Positions 27,349 to 34,139 of a stretch of DNA of 34,139 bases are shown piece after piece. The first letter of the stretch is position 1. Each line of letters starts with the position of its first letter. This DNA is from FEN-1219 sp037445815 (GTDB lineage Bacteria > Pseudomonadota > Gammaproteobacteria > Steroidobacterales > Rariloculaceae), in assembly GCA_037445815.1 (NCBI GenBank), contig JBBIJV010000010.1, positions 1-34,139 of the forward strand. The letters are read 5' to 3'. The translations under genes were made by a program, and so were the position numbers. Under the pieces are notes generated by a model. It searched no databases, was not told the DNA's origin, and saw only the letters and a program-made list of their open reading frames with translations.

Positions 27349-27680
27349 GCGAGATCCGCCGGCAAGACACACCGGCTCGCGGCATCCGGTTCTCGATCGA
27401 CGGCGCCGACGGCGAAGTGGCGCGCGCCTACCTCTACATGATGACGAACGACTTGCACGAGGCGCCGTTCGGCCTGCTCGAGGACGTCTTCGTCGCCGAG
27501 ACCGAGCGCGGCAACGGGCTCGGAACGGCGCTCGTCGAGGAGGTGGTGGCCGCCGCCCGAGCGGCCGGTTGCTACAAGCTCGTCGCCACGAGCCGAGCGT
27601 CGCGGCCGAAGGTGCACGCGCTATACGAGCGGCTCGGCTTTGCGAATTGCGGCATCGAGCTCCGCATGGACCTCACGTGA
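27345..27680 (+). CDS. GNAT-family N-acetyltransferase
   Basis: 111-aa compact acetyltransferase. The acetyl-CoA binding motif is EDVFVAETERGNGLGTALVEEVVAAARAAGC (Q/R-x-x-G-x-G/A form: RGNGLGTA), and the C-terminal ALYERLGFANCGIELRMDL is typical GNAT. It is short for the family and lacks some N-terminal strands, but small GNATs of this size exist. ATG 27345 overlaps the preceding stop (ATGA). Acceptor unknown. Confidence 0.85.
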   Translation: MSEIRRQDTPARGIRFSIDGADGEVARAYLYMMTNDLHEAPFGLLEDVFVAETERGNGLGTALVEEVVAAARAAGCYKLVATSRASRPKVHALYERLGFANCGIELRMDLT

Positions 27681-27748
27681 TCCGGGAGTTGTCTTCGCGC
27701 GCGTTCCGCCGCACGCTGTAGCGAGGCTCGGTAAGGGGGGAGTCGGCC

Positions 27749-28978
27749 GTGACGGTCGAGCTGCGCGGCGGACGGGCGTGGGTCGTCGGCCTCATTGCGC
27801 TCGCTGCCAGCCAGGCGGTTGCCGTGAACGCTCAATCCGCAAGTGCGCGCGTAGAACGCTTCACCATCGACGTGCCCGAAGCGGTGCTCCGCGATCTCGA
27901 CGAGCGCCTCGAGCGCACGCGCTGGCCCGATCAGCTTCCCGGCACGGGCTGGGACTACGGGGCGGACACGGCGTATCTGCGCGATCTCGTCGCCTATTGG
28001 GAGAGAGAGTACGACTGGCGCGCGCAGGAACGCGCTCTGAATCGCTTCGAGCACTATCGCGCCGCGATCGACGGCACGCGCATTCACTTCGTGCACGAGC
28101 GAAGCCGCGATCCGAACGCGATACCCGTTCTCCTGTTGCACGGCTGGCCGAGCAGCTTCGTGCAGATGCTCGACATCATCCCGCTGCTGACGGACCCGGC
28201 CGCGCACGGCTTGCCGAACGCGCCGAGCTTCCACGTCGTCGCGGCGTCGCTGCCGGGCTTCGGCTTTTCCGACGTGCCGACGAGGCCCGGTGTCGGCTTC
28301 GCGACGAGCGCGGAGCTCATGGCGAAGCTCATGCACGACGCGCTCGGCTACGAGCGCTACGGCGTGCGCGGCAGCGACTTGGGCGGCGTCATCGTGCGGC
28401 AGATGGCGCTCAAATTTCCGCAGCAAGTCATCGGCGTGCACTTGACGGGCATCATCGGCACTGCCGGCGCGTCGCCGCCGTACACGCCGGCCGAGCAACG
28501 CTTCATCGAAGCCGTCGCGGCCGTCGAGCCCGAGCTCGCTTACGCGCGGCTCCAGACGTCGAAGCCGCAGACGCTCGCGCACTCGCTGAGCGACTCGCCC
28601 GTGGGCCTCGCGGCCTGGATCGTCGAGAAATTTCGCGCGTGGAGCGACAGCGGCGGCGACGTCGAGAGCCGCTTCAGCAAGGACGAGCTCATTACCAACC
28701 TCATGGTGTACTGGGTTACGGGCACGGCGCCGGCCTCCGTGCGCATCTACTACGACTTCGTCCGCGAGCCGCTCGTGCCGGGGCGCGTCGAGCGGCCCGT
28801 CGGCATGCTGATGAGCACGAAGGATCTCTTTCCGCCGGCGCCGCGCGAGCTCGGCGAGCGCCTCTTCAACGTAGAGCAGTGGGTCGAGACCGCCCGAGGC
28901 GGCCACTTTCTCGAATGGGAGGAGCCGGAGCTCGTCGCGCGCGACATGCAAACGTTCTTCGGCCGCTTGTCGCGATAG
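27749..28978 (+). CDS. Exported epoxide hydrolase (alpha/beta hydrolase fold)
   Basis: 409 aa. A signal peptide (about 1-30, ending VNAQSA) is followed by the epoxide-hydrolase N-terminal domain (FTIDVPEAVLRDLDERLERTRWPDQLPGTGWDYG) and the hydrolase fold. The oxyanion motif is LLHGWPSSFVQM, the nucleophile Asp210 lies in RGSDLGG, and the catalytic His386 lies in GGHFLEWEEP. It would open epoxides to diols outside the cytoplasm; relatives resemble microsomal/juvenile-hormone-type enzymes. The GTG start at 27749 follows AAGGGGGG with good spacing. Export is less usual for the family. Confidence 0.88.
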   Translation: MTVELRGGRAWVVGLIALAASQAVAVNAQSASARVERFTIDVPEAVLRDLDERLERTRWPDQLPGTGWDYGADTAYLRDLVAYWEREYDWRAQERALNRFEHYRAAIDGTRIHFVHERSRDPNAIPVLLLHGWPSSFVQMLDIIPLLTDPAAHGLPNAPSFHVVAASLPGFGFSDVPTRPGVGFATSAELMAKLMHDALGYERYGVRGSDLGGVIVRQMALKFPQQVIGVHLTGIIGTAGASPPYTPAEQRFIEAVAAVEPELAYARLQTSKPQTLAHSLSDSPVGLAAWIVEKFRAWSDSGGDVESRFSKDELITNLMVYWVTGTAPASVRIYYDFVREPLVPGRVERPVGMLMSTKDLFPPAPRELGERLFNVEQWVETARGGHFLEWEEPELVARDMQTFFGRLSR

Positions 28979-28990
28979 AGGAGACGAACG

Positions 28991-29635
28991 TTGGCGCACG
29001 CGCAGCTCGTGGCTTTCGTCGAGGCGGCGCTCAAAGCCGGCGAGTCGCGCGACGCCGTGCGGCGCGCGCTCGAGCACGCGGGGTGGTCGAACGAGCAAGT
29101 CGCCGACGCCCTGGCGCACTATGCCGACGTGCCGTTCGCGGTCCCCGTGCCGCGCCCGCGCGCGGCCGTGTCGGCGCGCGACGCGTTCTGGTATCTGCTG
29201 ATGTTCGGCGCGCTCTACGTCACCGCGTTCTATCTCGGCGATGTGTCGTTCGGCTTCATCAACCTCGCGTTCCCCGACGACCTGGCGTTCGCCGATCGAA
29301 CGGAGCTCGTCGAGCGAGGCATACGCTGGGCCACTGCGGCGTTGATCGTGGCATTTCCGCTCTTCCTGTTCACGGCCTGGAAGATCGGGAAGGAAGTCGC
29401 GGCGGACCCCACGCGGCGCAACTCGGCGATCCGCAAGTGGCTCACCTACATCACGCTGCTCGTGGCCGCGTCGGTCCTCGCCGGCGACGGTATCACGCTC
29501 GTCTACAACGTCTTGAACGGCGAGCTCACGACGCGCTTCATCCTGAAAGTCTCGGTCGTGGCGGCGATCGCGTGCACCGCGTTCGGTTACTACACGTGGT
29601 CGAGTCGCGCCGACGACGCGGCGGTGGGGCGATGA
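28991..29635 (+). CDS. DUF5671-like integral membrane protein
   Basis: 214 aa. A short soluble N-terminal helical region (AFVEAALKAGESRDAVRRALEHAGWSNEQVADALAHY, a UBA-like helix bundle) is followed by four membrane helices starting at SARDAFWYLLMFGALYVTAFYLG, with an internal RRNSAIRKWLTYITLLVAASVLAGD block. This layout is that of DUF5671 proteins, recognised by memory. Function unknown. It starts at TTG 28991, 12 bp after the epoxide hydrolase, with GGAG upstream, and overlaps the next gene by 4 bp (ATGA). Confidence 0.75.
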   Translation: MAHAQLVAFVEAALKAGESRDAVRRALEHAGWSNEQVADALAHYADVPFAVPVPRPRAAVSARDAFWYLLMFGALYVTAFYLGDVSFGFINLAFPDDLAFADRTELVERGIRWATAALIVAFPLFLFTAWKIGKEVAADPTRRNSAIRKWLTYITLLVAASVLAGDGITLVYNVLNGELTTRFILKVSVVAAIACTAFGYYTWSSRADDAAVGR

Positions 29636-30039
29636 GCGTGCCGCGCATCGCGCTCGTGGTCAGTATAGCGGCGGTGGTGGCAGCGATCGCAGCGGGCCTC
29701 GTGATCACGGGCTCGCCGGCCGAGCAGCGTCTGCGGCGTCTCGACGAGCAGCGCGTCAACGAGCTCGTGCAGCTCGCTGGCATGGCCCAGCGTCGCTTCG
29801 ACAGCGAGCAGCGGCTCCCGGCGGCTGCGGACGAGCTGGTCGACGGCCGGTTCATGACGCGCCTGCCCACGGATCCGACGACGGGGCAACCGTACGAGTA
29901 CCGCGTCACGGGCCCGCGGCAGTACGAGGTCTGCGCCACGTTCGACCGCCCGTCGCGTGCGGAGCTCGCCGGCGATTTTTGGGCTCACGAGGCGGGACAT
30001 CGCTGCTTCTCGTTCACCGTGACGGAGAATCGGCGTTGA
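29632..30039 (+). CDS. Single-pass membrane protein with pilin-like C-terminal motif, hypothetical
   Basis: 135 aa. One N-terminal helix (IALVVSIAAVVAAIAAGLVITG) anchors the protein; the rest is periplasmic. LPAAADELVDGRFMTRLPTDPTTGQPYEYRV resembles the end of major pseudopilins (LPxDPxxGxPYxY), but no prepilin peptidase site is present. Two cysteines (VCATF, RCFSF) could form a disulfide. It is coupled to the DUF5671-like gene by ATGA, so the two products probably act together in the inner membrane. Confidence 0.65.
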   Translation: MSVPRIALVVSIAAVVAAIAAGLVITGSPAEQRLRRLDEQRVNELVQLAGMAQRRFDSEQRLPAAADELVDGRFMTRLPTDPTTGQPYEYRVTGPRQYEVCATFDRPSRAELAGDFWAHEAGHRCFSFTVTENRR

Positions 30040-30101
30040 GCGCCTCGCGATCCGCAAACTGGAGACTTCGCCGCGCCGCCGCGGCATGGACGGGAACGAC
30101 A

Positions 30102-31401
30102 ATGGCCACGCAAACACGACGCGCCCTCTCGGTTCTCTCGCTGCTTCTGCTTCCGCTCGTGCACGGCTGCGGAAACCCGCCGGCCTCGACCGCGTCCGCG
30201 AGCGCTTCGCCGCCGCCCGATCCGCTCGTCTTCGATACCTGGGTGCCGGGCCCGTGCTCGCCGAACGGCCAACCGCAGGGCCAGTGCCCGCCCGGCGAGC
30301 GGTTCCGCGTGCGGCTCGTGCCCGTGGCCGAAGGCTTGTCGAGCCCGCGGCACGTTGCGTTCACGCCGGACGGCGAAGCGCTCATCGCCGAGCTCGCGGG
30401 CCGCGTGCGCGTCGTGAGGAATGGTACGCTTTCGGCCGAGCCGCTCGCGGGGTGGCCGGCAGAGGGCATCGACGCCGGCCCGCTGCAAGCCGTCGTCGTG
30501 CACCCGCAGTTCGAAGCGAACCGCTTCGTGTACCTCTACTACGTGAAGAGCGAGCCCGACGCGCGCACGACGCTCGCGCTGGCGCGCGCGCGGCGGCTCG
30601 GCGCTCGTCGAGCCGCGCGAGATCTTCGAGACGGACGCTTGGGTGCAAGGCGGGCCGATCGCGGGCCGGGCCGCGTTCGGGCCGGACGGCATGATCTATC
30701 TCACGATCAACGACCACGACCCGCACAACCCCACCGACGACGCGAGCATCCGCATCTTCGCGCAGCGCTTGGACAGCGACGTCGGCAAGATCCTGCGGCT
30801 GCGCGACGACGGCGGCATTCCCGCCGACAATCCGTTCGTCGGCCGCGAGGACGCGAATCCGCAAGTTTTCACGTACGGCCACCGCAACGCGACGGACTTT
30901 GCCTGGCACCCGCAAACGGGCGAGCTCTGGGCCACGGAGATCGGCCCGATGGGCGGCGACGAGATCAACGTTCTGCGCGCGGGCGCGAACTACGGCTGGC
31001 CGCTCGTTTCGCTCGGCAAGCTCTACGCGAAGGCAAGCGACGTCTCCGAGCAGCACTGGTACCGCGAGGGCATGGAGATGCCGGTCATGCACTGGACGCC
31101 CTCGATCAGCCCGAGCTCGCTCGTCTGGTACACCGGCGATAAGCTGCCGCCGTGGCGCGGGCACCTCTTCGTCGGCGCGCTGAACGGCCAGACGCTGCAA
31201 CGCGTCGCGTTCGATCAGCCGGCGCCGCAGGCCGAGCGGCGCGATTCGTTGTTCATGTCGCTCGGGCGGCGCTGGCGCCACGTGGAGCAGGGCCCGGACG
31301 GCTATCTCTACGCCGTGACGGACAAGCGCACGCTCGGCACGCCGCCCGATCCGACCGACGCGACGAGCGGCGTCGTCTACCGCATCGAGCCGGCCGAGTA
31401 G
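30102..31401 (+). pseudogene. Glucose/sorbosone dehydrogenase-like (PQQ-type) lipoprotein, single-base frameshift
   Basis: ATG 30102 opens a lipoprotein signal (LLPLVHGC, Cys23). The first part carries SSPRHVAFTPDGEALIAELAGRVRVVRNG and PLQAVVVHPQFEANRFVYLYYV. The frame breaks in the GC-alternating stretch near 30583-30600. One base out of frame, it continues ALVEPREIFETDAWVQGGPIAGRAAFGPDG, DVGKILRLRDDGGIPADNPFV, QVFTYGHRNATDFAWHPQTGELWATEIGPMGGDEIN, to a TAG at 31401. Corrected length is about 432 aa, a full six-bladed GSDH propeller that oxidises sugars or other alcohols with PQQ in the periplasm. Either a sequence error or a recent null allele. Confidence 0.85.
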
Positions 31402-31484
31402 CCGCTTCGCTCGACGCGGCCGCCGTCGGCCGGGGGAGGCGAGAAGCGTGCGCCCGAGGTCTACAATCGGCCGGAGGAGTGGCA

Positions 31485-31880
31485 ATGCCCGTAGCGGGAT
31501 TCGATCACTACAACCTGCGCGCCTCGCGGCCCGTGCTCGAGGAGCTCAAGGCGTTCTACTGTGAGGTGGTCGGCCTCACGGTCGGCGACCGGCCGCCGTT
31601 TCGCCGCTTCGGCTACTGGCTCTACGCGGGGGAGAGGCCCGTGCTGCACTTGAGCGAGGCCGACGAGAGCGAGTCGCGCTCGCGCACGGCCGTCACGACG
31701 TTCGCGCACGCGGCGTTCAACTGCACGGACCGCGCGAGCTTCGAGCGCCGCTTGCGCGAGCGCGGCATCGCGTATCGCACGGCGGCCGTGCCGCAGCTCG
31801 AGCTCGCGCAGCTCTTCTTCCACGACCCCGCCGGCAACGGCGTGGAGCTGCAGTTCGACGCGAGCGAGCCCGCCGGCTAG
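31485..31880 (+). CDS. VOC/glyoxalase-family protein
   Basis: 131-aa intact VOC-domain protein. FDHYNLRASRPVLEELKAFYCEVVGLTVGDRPPF opens the first half with a His in the metal-ligand position; HLSEAD gives a second likely ligand region. The second half has THAAFNCTDRASFERRLRERGIAY-like structure ending FFHDPAGNGVELQFD, whose Glu is the usual last metal ligand. It is a likely dioxygenase or lyase of the superfamily; substrate unknown. GGAGGAG (31473-31479) is 5 bp before the ATG. Its TAG shares CTAG with the stop of the convergent permease gene. Confidence 0.85.
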   Translation: MPVAGFDHYNLRASRPVLEELKAFYCEVVGLTVGDRPPFRRFGYWLYAGERPVLHLSEADESESRSRTAVTTFAHAAFNCTDRASFERRLRERGIAYRTAAVPQLELAQLFFHDPAGNGVELQFDASEPAG

Positions 31881-32968
31881 TCGAGTCGCTTCCGCACGCG
31901 CGAGACGGCGATCGCGAGCACCAAGGCGATGAACACGCCGAGCGCGGCCAGCGACGGCCAGAGCTCCGCGAGATCCGCGCCGCGCAGCATGATGCCGCGC
32001 ACGAGCCTCAGGAAATGCGTGAGCGGCAGCACTTCGGCGAAGTACTGCGCCGCGGCGGGCATGCCGGCAAACGGGAACATGAAGCCCGAGAGCAGGATCT
32101 GCGGCAGGAACAAGAAGAACGACATCTGCATCGCCTGAAACTGCGTCGTCGTCAGCGTCGAGATCAGGATTCCGAGCGACAGGTTCGCCGTGATGAACAC
32201 GAGCGCCGCGACATAGAGATCGACCACCGGCCCCCGCAGCGGCACGTCGAACAGCGCGTCGCCGAGCGCGAGCACGATCGTCGTCTGCACGAGGCCGATC
32301 GCGATGAACGGTATGATCTTGCCGAGCGTGAGCTCCCACGGGCTCACGGGTGTGGCGATCAGCATCTCGAGGTTGCCGCGCTCGCGCTCGCGCACGAGCG
32401 CGATGGCCGTGAACAGCACCATCGTCATCGTCAGTATCACGCCGACCAGGCCCGGCACCGTGTTCACGGGCGCGCGCCGCTCGGGGTTGTAGAAGTTCAC
32501 CACCTCGACGCCCGGCGCGCTGCTCGGCGAGCCGCGGGCGTCGTAGACGGGATAGGCCGCGAGCTGGCGCGCCGCGGCCTGGATCACCTGCTCGGAGCCG
32601 TCGACGATGATCTGCGCGGGCGGCCGGTCGCGCCGCTCGAGCCGCGCCTCGAAGTCCGGGGGCAGCACGAGCGCGGCGCTGATCTCGCCGGCGCGCAGCA
32701 GGCCGTCGACTTCCTGCGGGCTCGACGCGACGCGGCCCAAGTCGAGAACTTCCGTCGCCGCCATACCGGCCACGAGCTCGCGCGAGCGCGCCGTGTCGGC
32801 GAGATCCAGCACGGCCGCGTCGAGGTTGCGCACGTCCAAGTTGATCGCGTAGCCGAACAGCACGAGCTGCATCGTCGGGATGCCCACGATCATCGCGAAC
32901 GTCAGCCGGTCGCGGCGCAGCTGCCTGAGCTCCTTCACGACGATCGAGCCGAGCCTACGAAGACTCAT
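31877..32968 (-). CDS. ABC-2 type transporter permease (YbhS/YbhR/YhhJ-like)
   Basis: 363-aa export permease. An N-terminal helix (LTFAMIVGIPTMQLVLFGYAI) is followed by a large periplasmic loop (about 50-175) and five C-terminal helices, starting at VPGLVGVILTMTMVLFTAIALVRERERGNLEMLIATPVSPWELTLGK. The motif RERERGNLEMLIATPV is the classic ABC-2 coupling region. ATG 32968 is chosen because MSLRRLGSIVVKELRQLRRDR is the family start; it overlaps the ATPase gene by 14 bp. With HlyD and ATPase it forms an export system; the substrate may be a drug or envelope component. Confidence 0.92.
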   Translation of the reverse strand: MSLRRLGSIVVKELRQLRRDRLTFAMIVGIPTMQLVLFGYAINLDVRNLDAAVLDLADTARSRELVAGMAATEVLDLGRVASSPQEVDGLLRAGEISAALVLPPDFEARLERRDRPPAQIIVDGSEQVIQAAARQLAAYPVYDARGSPSSAPGVEVVNFYNPERRAPVNTVPGLVGVILTMTMVLFTAIALVRERERGNLEMLIATPVSPWELTLGKIIPFIAIGLVQTTIVLALGDALFDVPLRGPVVDLYVAALVFITANLSLGILISTLTTTQFQAMQMSFFLFLPQILLSGFMFPFAGMPAAAQYFAEVLPLTHFLRLVRGIMLRGADLAELWPSLAALGVFIALVLAIAVSRVRKRLD

Positions 32969-33905
32969 GGCGAGCCACCTCCGGTTTGGCCGTGGCCGCG
33001 ACGAACACGTCCTCGAGATTCGCGGGCGTCGTCTGCACCGTGCCCTTGAGCCCCACGGCGTGAATCCGCGCCGCAATGCCTTCCTCGAGATCGCTCTCGG
33101 GGCGGCCGAGCACGCGCAACGACGTGCCGATCTGCGCGAGCGCGATGACTCCGGGCAGGTCCTTCAGCGCCTGCTGCGCGCGGCGCGGCTCGTCGGTCGC
33201 GACGAGCCAGGTGCGCCCCGGCAGCCCGGCCAGCAATTGGTGCGGCGTGCCATCGGCCACGATGCGGCCGTGATCGAGGATCGCGAGCCGCGTGCACCGC
33301 TCGGCCTCGTCCATGTAGTGCGTCGAGACGAGCAGCGTCGTGCCCTGATCCGCGAGCTCGAACAGCGAGTCCCAGAACTCGCGCCGCGACTGCGGGTCGA
33401 CGGCGCTCGTGGGCTCATCGAGGAAGAGCAGATCGGGCTTGTGCAGCACCGTGCCCGCGAGCGCGAGGCGCTGCTTCTGGCCGCCCGACAGCGTGCCCGC
33501 GAGCTGCTTGCGCTGCTGGGCCAACCAGAACCGCTCGATGAGCTCCTCGATGCGCGGCCGCGCCTTGGCGCGCGGCATGTCGTGCACGGCGGCCAGGAAC
33601 GCGAGGTTCTCGTCGACCGTCAGGTCCTCATACAGCGAGAACTTCTGCGTCATGTAGCCGATGCGGCGCTTCAGCGCCTCGGCGTCGCGCGGAATCGAGT
33701 AGCCGAGCACGTCGATCTCGCCGGCCGTGGGATTCATGAGGCCGCAGAGCATGCGGATCGTCGTCGACTTGCCGGAGCCGTTCGGCCCTAAAAAGCCGTA
33801 CACCTCGCGCCGGCGCACGGTGAGGTCGAGCCCGTCGACGGCCGTCACGGAGCCGAAGCGCTTCGTGAGCCCGTGGGCTTCGATGGCGGCGTCGCCGTTT
33901 CTCAT
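32955..33905 (-). CDS. ABC transporter ATPase (YbhF-type, efflux)
   Basis: 316-aa single-domain ABC ATPase. Walker A GPNGSGKST, Q-loop YMTQKFSLYEDLTVDENL, signature LSGGQKQR, Walker B LLFLDEPTSAVD and switch STHYMDEAERC are all intact. The C-terminal extension (about 225-316, PNxxL-type PANLEDVFVAAT) is typical of ABC-2 exporter ATPases. YbhF of E. coli has two such domains; this is one. Its ATG overlaps the hlyD stop (ATGA) and its end overlaps the permease start. Confidence 0.94.
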   Translation of the reverse strand: MRNGDAAIEAHGLTKRFGSVTAVDGLDLTVRRREVYGFLGPNGSGKSTTIRMLCGLMNPTAGEIDVLGYSIPRDAEALKRRIGYMTQKFSLYEDLTVDENLAFLAAVHDMPRAKARPRIEELIERFWLAQQRKQLAGTLSGGQKQRLALAGTVLHKPDLLFLDEPTSAVDPQSRREFWDSLFELADQGTTLLVSTHYMDEAERCTRLAILDHGRIVADGTPHQLLAGLPGRTWLVATDEPRRAQQALKDLPGVIALAQIGTSLRVLGRPESDLEEGIAARIHAVGLKGTVQTTPANLEDVFVAATAKPEVARHESS

Positions 33906-34139
33906 GGGGCGGCTCCGGCGGCCGGCGCGACAGGTACGGCCGTCACGGGCAGGCCGGCGGGCAAGTCGGCGCCGCCGTCGAGCACGAGCTCGGCGCGATA
34001 GACGAGCCGGCTCGCGTCGTCGCCCGTCAGCGCGTAGTACGGCGTGAAGCTCGGCTCGCTGCGGATGCTGCGCACGGTGGCCATGAACGGCGCGTCGAGG
34101 CCTTCGACGCGCACCTCGAACCGCATGCCGGTGTGGATT
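33902..34139 (-). CDS. HlyD-family membrane-fusion protein, C-terminal part
   Basis: Partial gene running off the right edge; 78 residues visible. HTGMRFEVRVEGLDAPFMATVRSIRSEPSFTPYYALTGDDASRLVYRAELVLDGG...LPAGLPVTAVPVAP is the beta-barrel and end of a periplasmic adaptor of the YbhG/HlyD type, which links the inner-membrane exporter to an outer-membrane channel. The last residues are Ala/Pro-rich. It is first in the visible order of the operon and coupled to the ATPase by a 4-bp overlap. Confidence 0.88.
   Translation of the reverse strand, partial: IHTGMRFEVRVEGLDAPFMATVRSIRSEPSFTPYYALTGDDASRLVYRAELVLDGGADLPAGLPVTAVPVAPAAGAAP

Noticed and set aside
31462..31467. TACAAT as a -10 before the last VOC gene
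   Set aside because: No -35 at the proper distance and no TG extension; probably chance.

Overview
The window is high-GC DNA (roughly two thirds G+C by eye) with dense gene packing. Its backbone is the origin-proximal housekeeping order of Gammaproteobacteria: mnmG ... rsmG-parA-parB-atpIBEFHAGDC ... glmU-glmS. AtpA, AtpD, AtpB, GlmU and GlmS all read as close relatives of the E. coli proteins, so a high-GC gammaproteobacterium is the best guess. The exact order cannot be fixed from sequence alone.

Layout. (1) 2-6552: the 3' end of mnmG, then a complete oligopeptide ABC importer (lipoprotein OppA, OppB, OppC and a fused OppD-OppF double ATPase) and an exported dihaem c4-type cytochrome. These lie between mnmG and rsmG, which are adjacent in many relatives. 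(2) 6578-9024: rsmG, parA, parB. (3) 9093-16155: a good sigma70-type promoter and the full nine-gene F1Fo ATP synthase operon, with a U-rich enhancer-like leader before atpE. (4) 16237-19136: three genes for exported proteins interrupt the usual atpC-glmU junction: a FAM173-like methyltransferase (+), an NHL-type beta-propeller (-) and a Tat-exported alpha/beta hydrolase (-). (5) 19291-22531: glmU and glmS, the UDP-GlcNAc pathway. (6) 22584-31880: an accessory stretch of small plus-strand genes (methionine aminopeptidase remnant, GNAT, MmcQ/YjbR, VOC, LspA-like, HAD, exported epoxide hydrolase, DUF5671-like, glucose/sorbosone dehydrogenase-like). (7) 31877-34139, minus strand: an HlyD/ATPase/ABC-2 permease export operon converging on the last VOC gene and running off the right edge.

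How the genes work together. Many genes are translationally coupled (oppB-oppC, atpI-atpB, lspA-HAD, GNAT-YjbR, DUF5671-pilin-like, hlyD-ATPase-permease). Segments 1-5 are intact. In segment 6 five genes are damaged: three single-base frameshifts, one out-of-frame internal deletion and one in-frame internal deletion. This points to local gene decay or to sequence error in that stretch.

No mobile element, CRISPR array, rRNA or tRNA was recognised, and no gene-free stretch exceeds 300 bases. I do not see a clearly new multi-gene system. The best leads are the exported FAM173-like methyltransferase directly behind the ATP synthase operon, the importer/cytochrome block inside the mnmG-rsmG junction, the divergent LspA family member, and the cluster of broken genes.
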